Virus record (IMG/VR): IMGVR_UViG_3300009370_000118
Span: 1-30,678 of that record
Reading direction: 5' to 3' (one strand)
DNA length: 30,678 nt
DNA from: a virus
Shown here: positions 13,812 through 20,227 of the stretch, piece after piece
How positions within the stretch are numbered: position 1 is the stretch's first letter
Layout of the letters: each line of letters opens with the position of its first letter
The notes under the pieces: generated by a model
Told to the model about the DNA's origin: nothing
The model's input: only the letters and a program-made list of their open reading frames with translations
The model's database searches: none
Made by a program: the position numbers and the translations under genes

Positions 13812-14180
13812 ATGCACCAGACTTTAACGCCCCGACTTTTTAATATGGATTACGACGGAATCAACAACGAGCAAGCAGCAGAGTGCAGCATTTGCGGCCT
13901 GCATTATACGCAGGAGGATTGCGGCGGGGGAGGTTGCCCAAGGTGCGCCGAGGATGACAATGAAACAGACGAACAACTGCGCGACAAATGGCTGGCCAGG
14001 TTTCAGGTCGAGGCGCACGCCAAGTTCACGGCCGGCATCGAGGAACACAACCCAGCCGGCGACAAAGGCATGGCCCGCATGACTGTAAGGCAATTGGCTG
14101 AAGCGATGAAGGATGAAGCCATCGACCAATATTTCTACGCCTGCGCCCTGGTCGAGGCAACAGAGAGGGAAGCCCTATGA
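13812..14180 (+). CDS. Protein with zinc-finger-like Cys cluster and MazG-like helical part (122 aa)
   Basis: ATG 13812 is preferred; ATG 13845 (MDYDGINNEQAAECS) is an alternative, and neither has a good ribosome site. A cysteine cluster early in the chain (ECSICGLHY, then EDCGGGGCPRCAED) has two CxxC pairs and probably binds zinc. The C-terminal part (RFQVEAHAKFTAGIEEHNP, LAEAMKDEAIDQYFYACAL) resembles small all-alpha phage proteins with an E-x-x-D-E-x-x-D-x-x-x-Y pattern, related in form to MazG/dNTP pyrophosphohydrolases. That second call is tentative. The gene ends in ATGA with the next. Confidence 0.5.
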   Translation: MHQTLTPRLFNMDYDGINNEQAAECSICGLHYTQEDCGGGGCPRCAEDDNETDEQLRDKWLARFQVEAHAKFTAGIEEHNPAGDKGMARMTVRQLAEAMKDEAIDQYFYACALVEATEREAL

Positions 14181-14590
14181 CAGTACACCTGCCGGAAGAT
14201 TGGCGCCGCTTTGTTGAGGCAGCGGCCAAGGTAGTTGATGCCGCCGAAACCAGGGAGAACCTGCGCCCCGACTTTTGGGTGCGCCGTTATACGGCCGAGG
14301 CGGCGCTGAAGTTGGCGCTGAACATCGAGGAACTTGAAGGCTACAAAATTTACGTTTCCAACAATCCTGCCCTGGGCCTGATGGTGCCGACCAAATTGGT
14401 TGACCCAGTAGACGACGGCCTGGTGCTGGTGCTGGCCGAATATATAAGCGCCGAGTACATCGTTTTCCATGGCTGGATTAAGGACGTTACAGCACGCAAA
14501 CGATACACGCCAAGGTCAGTCGAGGGGCGCGGGCCATTGCTTCACGTTGTCCCGCTGAACCGACTTTCGCCTGTGCGGGATTTGAAATGA
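14177..14590 (+). CDS. Hypothetical protein (137 aa)
   Basis: ATG 14177 and the terminal overlap with 14587 are both ATGA links, so the gene is clearly part of the operon. The N-terminal half is helical (WRRFVEAAAKVVDAAETREN, TAEAALKLALNIEEL). The second half is beta-rich (YKIYVSNNPALGLMVPTKL, DDGLVLVLAEYISAEYIVFHGWI) and the end is polar. The pattern of a beta strand with conserved-looking Asp followed by another strand and FHGWI is seen in several phage proteins of unknown role. I see no catalytic motif I can name. Context (between nuclease-type genes) suggests DNA metabolism. Confidence 0.55.
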   Translation: MTVHLPEDWRRFVEAAAKVVDAAETRENLRPDFWVRRYTAEAALKLALNIEELEGYKIYVSNNPALGLMVPTKLVDPVDDGLVLVLAEYISAEYIVFHGWIKDVTARKRYTPRSVEGRGPLLHVVPLNRLSPVRDLK

Positions 14591-15090
14591 AAACCGTGGC
14601 AACATTGTCCGAGCTACCCCCAACAGCATCATTGCGCCCAGGCTTAACCCAGTTTGCGGTTGACCCTGGCAAGAGCGGAGGCATCGCCGTGCGTTACCCT
14701 GGCGACAACGTGCTGGCCTTCAAGATGCCGGCAACCGAGGGCGACCTGCGCGACTTGTTTGTGCGCCTATATAATCCCGACAACCCAACCGTCGCTTATG
14801 TCGAGAAGGTTGGCGGCTACATAGGCGGGCCAGGGGCGCCAGGCAGCGCCATGTTTAACTTTGGGCGCAACCATGGCTTCACCCTGGGCCTTTTGTCGGC
14901 CCTATACATTCGCACCGAACTGATTACGCCACAGCAATGGCAGAAACGCCTTTCACTTGGAACCAGCAAGGGCATGAAGCCGACCGAGTGGAAGAACAAG
15001 CTGAAGGCAGAGGCACAGCGCCGTTTTCCTGAACTGACCGTGACACTTTACACAGCCGATGCGCTGCTGATTTTGGAGGCTACTAAATGA
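14587..15090 (+). CDS. RuvC-like Holliday junction resolvase / RNase H-fold nuclease (167 aa)
   Basis: Residues 23-36 (FAVDPGKSGGIAV) carry the first catalytic Asp26 with the DPGxxG pattern of phage RuvC proteins. Glu73 in AYVEKVGGYI is the second acid and Asp158 in TADALLIL the last. A central segment (MFNFGRNHGFTLGLLSAL, LITPQQWQKRL) is typical of RuvC-like proteins that interact with junction DNA. It would cut branched DNA formed by recombination or replication before packaging. It is fused by ATGA overlaps to both neighbours. Confidence 0.8.
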   Translation: MKTVATLSELPPTASLRPGLTQFAVDPGKSGGIAVRYPGDNVLAFKMPATEGDLRDLFVRLYNPDNPTVAYVEKVGGYIGGPGAPGSAMFNFGRNHGFTLGLLSALYIRTELITPQQWQKRLSLGTSKGMKPTEWKNKLKAEAQRRFPELTVTLYTADALLILEATK

Positions 15091-15572
15091 AGATTGAACT
15101 GACGGCCAGCGAGATGGCAATTGCCAATGTGGTGGCAGCCATGAGGACGACCTGCAACAGGGCCGCCAACATTGTTGAACGCAAGATCGGCAGCCATTCA
15201 TCGTACCAAATGGACGTTGACGGTTTTGCGGCAGAGTTGGCCTTTTGCAAGGCCATGAACCTGCACCCTGATTTGTCTGTTGTGAACCAATCGCTGACGC
15301 ATGACTGCGTTGCACGCGACGGCAAAACCATTGACGTCAAAACGACTCGCTACGAATCCGGCCGGCTCCTGGTTACGCCCAACAAGAAGGACAGCCAGAC
15401 GCAGATTTATGTTCTGGTTGTCGGCACGGCGCCGGCCTTCAACGTCATCGGTTACGCCTCCAAGGAGGAAGTTTTTGAAGACAGGAACTACCGCGAACTG
15501 AACGGCCGCTGGTCATATATTTTGGAGCAGTCACAACTGCACGCATTCACGAATGAGAAAACCAACCCCTGA
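15087..15572 (+). CDS. PD-(D/E)XK nuclease-like protein (161 aa)
   Basis: Starts in ATGA with the RuvC-like gene. The core motif is clear: Glu50 in DGFAAELAFCKAMN, Asp73 in SLTHDCVARDG, and Asp83-Val-Lys85 in KTIDVKTTRYESG, followed by strands LLVTPNKK, IYVLVVGTAPAFNVIGYAS. This is a small stand-alone PD-(D/E)XK nuclease; the substrate is unknown. It is unlike the nuclease at 9532 in sequence, so this is a separate gene, not a recent copy. The last 20 bases overlap the DnaA-domain gene. Confidence 0.7.
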   Translation: MKIELTASEMAIANVVAAMRTTCNRAANIVERKIGSHSSYQMDVDGFAAELAFCKAMNLHPDLSVVNQSLTHDCVARDGKTIDVKTTRYESGRLLVTPNKKDSQTQIYVLVVGTAPAFNVIGYASKEEVFEDRNYRELNGRWSYILEQSQLHAFTNEKTNP

Positions 15573-15849
15573 ACAGATATTGAAACGAACAGCCAAGCAT
15601 TTCGGCCTGGCAGAGGAACAACTGACACAGCCCAGGCGCGGCCCTTGGCCAATCAGTTGGCCGCGACTGCTGGCCATGTCGATTGCCTACGAGCAACCGC
15701 ATACCTGTGCCGAGGTTGGCAAGGCATTCAACCGGCATCACACAAGCACAGTCTACGCGCACCAACGTGTCGAGGATTTATGCCAGCAGGACGCCAAACT
15801 GGCAAAGGAACGCGCACGCCTTCGCAAAGTGATAAATGGGAGAGACTAA
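15553..15849 (+). CDS. Stand-alone DnaA domain IV-like DNA-binding protein (98 aa)
   Basis: Residues about 1-30 form an N-terminal helical segment. Residues about 37-75 (RLLAMSIAYEQPHTCAEVGKAFN, RHHTSTVYAHQRVEDL) follow the DnaA C-terminal domain pattern: an early helix (R..AM..A.E), then S/T..E(V/I)G.AF, then R.HT(S/T)V..A...(V/I)E. In DnaA this domain binds the TTATNCACA DnaA box. Here there is no ATPase domain. The protein could bind host or phage DnaA boxes, block host initiation, or act as an initiator accessory. A second, more divergent copy lies at 20833. Confidence 0.7.
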   Translation: MRKPTPEQILKRTAKHFGLAEEQLTQPRRGPWPISWPRLLAMSIAYEQPHTCAEVGKAFNRHHTSTVYAHQRVEDLCQQDAKLAKERARLRKVINGRD

Positions 15850-16429
15850 AACAATTCTTTCGCTCTGCGATTATTCCGGCGCTTGGTGCGAACCGTTCCG
15901 GCGGGCCGGATACGACGTCAAGCAGTACGACCTAAAAAACGGCGAGGACATTGTGCTGCTCAAAAAACCGGCAGGCAGCGTGTACGGCATACTGGCGGCG
16001 CCGCCATGCACGCATCTGGCAAACAGCGGCGCACGCCATTTCAAGGCAAAGGGAGACAAGGCGTTAAAGGAAGGCCTGGCCTTGGTGGATGCCTGCCTGC
16101 GGATTGTGTACGCCACACAGCCGGCATTCTGGTGCATGGAAAACCCCATCGGCCGGCTAATTCACTACATTGGCAAGTGGCAGCACATATTCAATCCCTG
16201 CGACTTTGCCGGCTACCTGTCCGGCGCCGAGGCAGAGGCAGAGCAGTACACGAAAAAAACCTGCCTGTGGGGCAATTTCACTATGCCGGAAAAAAAACCG
16301 CTGCCGCCGGTTTTAGGCTCGAAAATGTGGAGGCTTTACGGCGGCAAAAGCGAACGAACCAAAACCATGCGCTCAATGACTCCCAAAGGATTCGCAGAAG
16401 CATTCTTTCTGGCCAATGGCAACAATTGA
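15836..16429 (+). CDS. C5-methyltransferase-like DNA modification protein (197 aa)
   Basis: The N-terminus LSLCDYSGAWCEPFRRAGYDV has the shape of motif I (SAM site) of DNA cytosine methyltransferases. Residues 54-66 (LAAPPCTHLANSG) hold the catalytic Pro-Cys with Cys58 (motif IV), and Glu102-Asn-Pro in MENPIGRL is the motif VI acid. The later QYTKKTCLWGNFTMP segment is shared with short phage members of the family. At 197 residues the chain is shorter than full Dcm enzymes and lacks an obvious separate target-recognition domain. The substrate site is unknown; GGCC, very common in this genome, is only a suggestion. Confidence 0.7.
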   Translation: MGETKTILSLCDYSGAWCEPFRRAGYDVKQYDLKNGEDIVLLKKPAGSVYGILAAPPCTHLANSGARHFKAKGDKALKEGLALVDACLRIVYATQPAFWCMENPIGRLIHYIGKWQHIFNPCDFAGYLSGAEAEAEQYTKKTCLWGNFTMPEKKPLPPVLGSKMWRLYGGKSERTKTMRSMTPKGFAEAFFLANGNN

Positions 16430-18380
16430 AGAACTGAAGGCGCGACTGCCCCTACCTGACCTGCTCCGAGCCATGGGCCTGGGCGAGTATGCCAAGAAGT
16501 TGTGCTGCTCGCCCCTACGCAAGGACAACAACCCTTCATGGGGCATCTACCAGGACGACAAGGGTTGGCATTGGAAGGACTTTGCAACCGGCGAGGGAGG
16601 CGATGAACTGGACTTCCTAAAAGCCCTGCACAGGTGCGATACAAAAGAGGCGCTGACCCACTACGAGAACATGGCCGGCCTCCCGCAACCTGCCCAACCC
16701 ACAACCGTCAGTATCGGCAAACTGCCCGACCCTGGCGAGTGGCACCAGGCTGTTGAAAGTCTGGCCGGCAATCCCAAGACCTTGGCCCATCTGGCCAATT
16801 GGCGCGGCTACTCGAAAACGCTGATGGTTGGCCTTATCGAGCATGGCCTGGCTGGCCTTGTAGGTGAGGCAATCGCTTTCCCCATCTACAACGAGGGCGG
16901 GGCATACCAGGGGATGCACCTTCGTACAGAGTCAGGCTGGCGAATAACAGGCGGGGGCAATCAACCTTGGCTGATCGGCAGCCATGACGCCGACAATCTG
17001 CACGTTTTCGAGAGTCAATGGGATGCCATGGCCTTCATGGATTCACAAGGCTACGGCAACGGCGCTTGGCAGCCTGAAACGCACGCCTGCATCATTACCA
17101 GGGGCGCATCCAATGCCCGAAAACTGGAGGGCAGACTGCATCCAGGCCAAAAGGTTTATATATGGCCACAGAATGACGAGGCAGGCGCCAAATGGGCCAA
17201 GCAGGTGGCAGAAATGGCCACAGGCGACGTTTTCAAGGTGAAAGTGCCTGACGACATCAACGACACAAACGATTGGCTTAAAAGGGACGGCAAGAGCGCC
17301 CTGAAGTCAGGGCTGGCGTTGGCCGTCCGCGTTACTGACAAAACCGACAAAACTGACAAAACCGACAAAACTGACACAACTGACGAAACTGACACAACCC
17401 CCGCCGGCCTGGTTATCAAGCGTTATTCCGACCTGCAAATCACGCCCTTGGTTGTGCCGCCACAAGTCATTGATGGCGTGTTATATAAGGCCGGCAAGAT
17501 GATCGTTGGAGGAACCAGCAAAGGCCGCAAAACCTGGTCATTGATGGATTTGGCCGCTGCTGTGGCTACCGGCGGCAAATGGTGGGACTTTCAGACTAAT
17601 TTAGGCGATGCGCTTTACATCAATTTTGAATTGCAGGAGTTCAATTTCAGGCAGCGCATGGAGGCCATTCTAAAGGCCCGCAAGGCCAAGGATGCCTCCC
17701 GCCTTCATGTTCTAAATCTACGAGGCCAGGCGGCCGATATGACCGTTTTACGGCCCATTCTAGAACGGGCCATCGAGCAGAGGGACTTCAGCCTGCTGAT
17801 TTTCGACCCAATCTACAAACTGCTGGGCAATCGCTCCGAGAATGATGCCAGCGAAATGGCCGACCTAATGAATGAATTTGAAGCCCTGGCCGTGCAATCG
17901 GAGGCCGCCACCATCTTCGCCCATCATTTCAGCAAGGGCGCCCAGGGCAGCAAGTTTGCGATTGATAGGATGAGCGGCAGCGGCGTATTGGCCCGCGACC
18001 CTGACGCCATTGCCATCCTGTCAGAACATCAAGAAGAGGATGCCTACATCTGCGAGACAATCCTGCGGGCCTTTCCGGCCCTGCCTCCCATTGGCCTGCG
18101 CTGGGACTTCCCACAGTTAAAGCCATGCGCCGACCTGGACATTGAAGGGATACGGCAGCCAGGCCGAAACAAGGCATTCAGCGAGAAGCAACTGCTCGAC
18201 CTTCTGCCTTCAGGTGGTCTGAAGTTTGGTGATTGGCTCGAAAAGGCCAAAGATGAACACGCAATCGGCAAAACTACCTTTTACAAACTGCTTAAACTGT
18301 TGCAGGACAGGGACTTGGTATTCAAGCAGGAAGGTGGATTGTGGACTCCATTCGGGCAGTTCACTAATAGAAAAAACTAA
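16416..18380 (+). CDS. Primase-helicase: zinc-type front, TOPRIM and RepA-type ATPase (654 aa)
   Basis: ATG 16416 overlaps the methyltransferase gene. Residues 1-75 look like a CHC2-type primase front (CCSPLRKDNNPSWGIYQ, WKDFATGEGGDELDFLKAL), though the second pair of zinc ligands is replaced by DFATGEGGD. The TOPRIM part has Glu199 (HVFESQWDAM) and Asp254 (YIWPQNDEAG). A (Thr-Asp-Lys)n linker around residues 305-330 joins it to a RepA/RecA-type helicase with Walker A around Lys372 (GGTSKGRKTWS) and Walker B Asp464 (SLLIFDPIYKLLG). A winged-helix end (KTTFYKLLKLLQDRDLVFKQ) closes the protein. It would prime and unwind the phage replication fork. Confidence 0.8.
   Translation: MATIEELKARLPLPDLLRAMGLGEYAKKLCCSPLRKDNNPSWGIYQDDKGWHWKDFATGEGGDELDFLKALHRCDTKEALTHYENMAGLPQPAQPTTVSIGKLPDPGEWHQAVESLAGNPKTLAHLANWRGYSKTLMVGLIEHGLAGLVGEAIAFPIYNEGGAYQGMHLRTESGWRITGGGNQPWLIGSHDADNLHVFESQWDAMAFMDSQGYGNGAWQPETHACIITRGASNARKLEGRLHPGQKVYIWPQNDEAGAKWAKQVAEMATGDVFKVKVPDDINDTNDWLKRDGKSALKSGLALAVRVTDKTDKTDKTDKTDTTDETDTTPAGLVIKRYSDLQITPLVVPPQVIDGVLYKAGKMIVGGTSKGRKTWSLMDLAAAVATGGKWWDFQTNLGDALYINFELQEFNFRQRMEAILKARKAKDASRLHVLNLRGQAADMTVLRPILERAIEQRDFSLLIFDPIYKLLGNRSENDASEMADLMNEFEALAVQSEAATIFAHHFSKGAQGSKFAIDRMSGSGVLARDPDAIAILSEHQEEDAYICETILRAFPALPPIGLRWDFPQLKPCADLDIEGIRQPGRNKAFSEKQLLDLLPSGGLKFGDWLEKAKDEHAIGKTTFYKLLKLLQDRDLVFKQEGGLWTPFGQFTNRKN
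17334..17396 (+). repeat. Seven tandem 9-base units encoding Thr-Asp-Lys-type triplets
   Basis: Units such as ACTGACAAA and ACCGACAAA alternate, with the last three decayed (ACTGACACA, ACTGACGAA, ACTGACACA). They encode the TDK-type linker between the primase and helicase parts. As a short in-frame tandem array it could change length by slippage without breaking the gene. Confidence 0.85.
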
Positions 18381-18508
18381 TGAACCAAAAAAACAACGCT
18401 AAACGCCTTAAAACAAGTGGTTTATGCGTAGAAAAACCGCACCAGTTTAAGGGTGAACTAAAACACCCTAAACTGTGGGTTTTTCCTAACAAAAAAGTAG
18501 TTCATTAG
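18380..18508 (+). CDS. Possible leader ORF (42 aa) between helicase and the next gene
   Basis: ATG 18380 overlaps the helicase stop (TAATG) and the frame ends at TAG 18506-18508. The product MNQKNNAKRLKTSGL then CVEKPHQFKGELKHPKLWVF is very basic (eleven Lys or Arg in 42) and looks like no known domain. It covers a terminator-like hairpin (18431-18485), and its stop codon lies inside the left arm of a second hairpin that buries the next start codon. The 15-base start region is repeated at the start of the 18536 gene. It could be a regulatory leader, a small real protein, or an accident of an AT-rich origin region. Confidence 0.4.
   Translation: MNQKNNAKRLKTSGLCVEKPHQFKGELKHPKLWVFPNKKVVH
18431..18485. 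terminator. Bidirectional terminator-like hairpin
   Basis: The left arm 18431-18455 and right arm 18464-18485 can pair over about 20 bases with one or two bulges around an eight-base loop (AACTAAAA). The core is AGTTTAAGGGTG against CACCCTAAACT. The outer part is GAAAAACC facing GGTTTTTC, so the + strand ends in a T run and the minus strand does too. This is typical of a two-way intrinsic terminator. It follows the primase-helicase gene. Confidence 0.6.
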
Positions 18509-18541
18509 TTCACTATTACTTTAGTAAGGGAACTAATGAAC
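18500..18541 (+). promoter_or_regulatory. Start-codon-sequestering hairpin upstream of the 18536 gene
   Basis: GTTCATTAGTTC (18500-18511) is the perfect reverse complement of GAACTAATGAAC (18530-18541), with an 18-base loop that itself can fold (TTACT, TT, AGTAA). The ATG at 18536 and the AAGGG ribosome site at 18526-18530 lie in or against the right arm, so the folded RNA would block initiation. The identical start sequence AACTAATGAACCAAA occurs at 18375-18389 and could compete for the same left arm. Confidence 0.6.
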
Positions 18542-18751
18542 CAAATTGAGAAACTGAAGGAAATGTTTGGAGGCAAGAACGTGGCCACGTTCAGCCCAGG
18601 CGATGAACTGCCAGGCGGCTGGGTTGAGTGCGTGGCTACTTCCCCTGATGCAGTCGAGTGGCAAGACCATCCGCAGGTGAAGGCATACAAGGCCAGGGGC
18701 AAGTTCAAGGGCTGGGATAGGAAGGGAAACAAACTGTGGGCAGGTGAATGA
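18536..18751 (+). CDS. Small hypothetical protein (71 aa)
   Basis: ATG 18536 lies within the hairpin described at 18500-18541. The product starts with a helix (MNQIEKLKEMFGGKN) and continues with a compact region rich in Gly, Trp and Lys (LPGGWVECVATSPDAVEWQD, KARGKFKGWDRKGNKLWAG). No membrane segment or signal is present. I do not recognise it. The Trp/Gly/Lys pattern might suit a small nucleic acid-binding or inhibitor protein, but nothing proves that. It is followed by an overlapping gene starting at GTG 18744. Confidence 0.5.
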   Translation: MNQIEKLKEMFGGKNVATFSPGDELPGGWVECVATSPDAVEWQDHPQVKAYKARGKFKGWDRKGNKLWAGE

Positions 18752-19148
18752 ACCAGACGACAACCTGGACATTGCTGGCCAATACTTTGCCGGCGCTGTT
18801 ATCGAGCAGGCCGTCAGGGATTGGCGCAAGGCCAAGGCATCGGGATTCATAACAAAGGAAGGGCAGGTTGATGGAGAAATGATACAGGCATACTACCGCA
18901 ACAGCAGCAACTACAAGCTGCCGACGTCCTTCGATGGGCCGGCTGACTTGGAGACGCTTGTCACATTCTTTCAAGGCGGCGGGCTTGAGGTCTGGCTGAC
19001 CTTTGGAGGGTTGAACATTGACCCTGACCTGATCGTTGCCGGATTGGACTGCATACCAGCACGCAAGGCCAAGATCGGCCATCTGCTGAAGGACGAGGCT
19101 ATGCAGTCTGGCAATTACTTTGTCGATATGCAGGAAATGACGCTATGA
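18744..19148 (+). CDS. Hypothetical protein (134 aa)
   Basis: I use GTG 18744, which overlaps the previous gene by eight bases; the ATG four bases later is in another frame. The chain begins with an acidic helical segment (NLDIAGQYFAGAVIEQAVRDWRKAKASG) of a type seen in many phage proteins of unknown role (a VIEQAVRDW-like motif). A beta/alpha mix follows (LETLVTFFQGGGLEVWLTFGGLNIDPDLI). It ends in ATGA with a 36-residue ORF. No catalytic residues can be named. It belongs to the block between replication and packaging genes. Confidence 0.55.
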   Translation: MNEPDDNLDIAGQYFAGAVIEQAVRDWRKAKASGFITKEGQVDGEMIQAYYRNSSNYKLPTSFDGPADLETLVTFFQGGGLEVWLTFGGLNIDPDLIVAGLDCIPARKAKIGHLLKDEAMQSGNYFVDMQEMTL

Positions 19149-19255
19149 CCCCCCCCAAAAGGAATCTTTTTAACGTTACTGCCTTCAAGAGGTGTCCATT
19201 CCCGCAACTTTATTTTTTATGCGTGAAGATAACGCAACCAGTACATCGGAAATGA
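19145..19255 (+). CDS. Micro-ORF (36 aa) linked by ATGA at both ends
   Basis: ATG 19145 overlaps the stop of the 18744 gene and TGA 19253-19255 overlaps ATG 19252 of the PLD-like gene, so it bridges an otherwise untranslated 100-base gap. A clear ribosome site (CAGGAAATG) precedes it. The product is MTPPKRNLFNVTAFKRCP then FPQLYFLCVKITQPVHRK, basic and with two cysteines, and no known domain. Codons two to four contain a run of eight C. It may serve mainly to couple translation to the next gene, or be a real small protein. Confidence 0.45.
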   Translation: MTPPKRNLFNVTAFKRCPFPQLYFLCVKITQPVHRK

Positions 19256-19920
19256 TAAAACCAAGACAAAACCCTCTGTTTAATCAGAAGATTAAGCAAA
19301 TCGAACCTGACGGATTCAAGGCGCCCCACGTTACCGGCCGCCAGGAAACCATCGACAAGCGCGAACTGCTGCGACTGTTCCGCAAGGAGAAGGCCGCCGA
19401 CTTTATCAGCGACATTCAGCCAGGTTTTCATCGGTTTGGCTTCAGCAAAGGCCAGTTTTCCCTAGTTGATTTGATTGCCGCGCTGCTGCCACAACTTGGG
19501 CCGGTACATTTCGCCCTGTCAACCTGGACTGTAGCCAAGGCCGACCTGGGAGAATTGCAGGCCATGCTGAATCCGGCCGCCCTTTTGTCGGCGCGTTTCC
19601 TGTTGGATTTGAGTTTTCAACGACGGCAGCCGGCCTTGATTAAGCACCTGCGCGAAGGATTCGGCGAGGATGCCATCCGAGTGACACGCAACCACGCCAA
19701 ATTTCTGCTTTTCGGGAATGATAAGTGGAAAGTCACCGTAAGGACGTCAATGAACCTGAATTTTAACCCCAGGCTGGAAGATATAGAGGTAAAAGACGAC
19801 GCCGAACTGTATGGCTTCGTTGACGGCATCCTGGCCGACATTTTCAAACAACATGACAAAGGACAAAACAAAAAAACCGTCAAAGAACTCGGCCAGCAGT
19901 TTAGTGGCTTCTCCGACTGA
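19252..19920 (+). CDS. Phospholipase D-like superfamily protein (222 aa), single HxK motif
   Basis: The frame is open from GTG 19192, but ATG 19252 forms ATGA with the micro-ORF stop and is preferred. In the C-terminal half His148, Lys150 and Asn168 lie in RVTRNHAKFLLFGNDKW and VRTSMNLNFNPRLEDIEV. This is the HxK...(T/S)xxN arrangement of PLD-like nucleases and phospholipases, with a Glu/Asp after. The N-terminal part has the alpha/beta look of the family (PGFHRFGFSKGQFSLVDLIA, GPVHFALSTWTVAKADLG). One motif implies action as a dimer. In phages such proteins are usually nucleases or of unknown role; the gene sits just before the terminase genes. Confidence 0.6.
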   Translation: MIKPRQNPLFNQKIKQIEPDGFKAPHVTGRQETIDKRELLRLFRKEKAADFISDIQPGFHRFGFSKGQFSLVDLIAALLPQLGPVHFALSTWTVAKADLGELQAMLNPAALLSARFLLDLSFQRRQPALIKHLREGFGEDAIRVTRNHAKFLLFGNDKWKVTVRTSMNLNFNPRLEDIEVKDDAELYGFVDGILADIFKQHDKGQNKKTVKELGQQFSGFSD

Positions 19921-20227
19921 CAAAGAAGCGGCCGTTAAAGTTTACGGGATGCTTCTTGAAGGACATTCGCGGCCAGAGATTGAGGAAGCAATCAAAACGC
20001 TTTACCCAAAACTGGACGCCGGCCAACTGGTTGGCACCGCATTGACGGCCTTTGAGAGGTTGACCAATGAGCCACCGCGAATCCTGAAAGGTTGGTGCCT
20101 GGAGGCCAGCCGCGACCTATACCGCAAAATGTTGGAGGTTGGCGACTTTACCGGCGCCCTTCGCGCCATATCGGAGGCAAACAAAATAGGCGAACAAATC
20201 AGACAGCAAAACGATGACGATTTCTAA
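19853..20227 (+). CDS. Helical protein before small terminase (124 aa)
   Basis: ATG 19853 overlaps the PLD-like gene by 68 bases. The N-terminal 20 residues are a basic, Ser-rich tail (MTKDKTKKPSKNSASS). The body is a set of helices (KEAAVKVYGMLLEGHSRPEIEEAI, QLVGTALTAFERLTN, GWCLEASRDLYRKML, GALRAISEANKIGEQI), the first resembling an HTH as in small terminases and recombination directionality proteins. It may belong to the packaging complex or be a small-terminase-like DNA binder. The next gene is a better small-terminase candidate, so I leave the function open. Confidence 0.5.
   Translation: MTKDKTKKPSKNSASSLVASPTDKEAAVKVYGMLLEGHSRPEIEEAIKTLYPKLDAGQLVGTALTAFERLTNEPPRILKGWCLEASRDLYRKMLEVGDFTGALRAISEANKIGEQIRQQNDDDF

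Noticed and set aside
17334-17396. Short regular repeats that might suggest a CRISPR-like array
   Set aside because: Units are 9 bases, directly tandem with no spacers, in frame and inside the primase-helicase gene.
19145-19200. Programmed frameshift at the run of eight C into the PLD-like gene
   Set aside because: The PLD frame has a stop (TAA 19171-19173) just after the run, so a slip there would not enter that gene. ATGA coupling at 19252 explains the layout.
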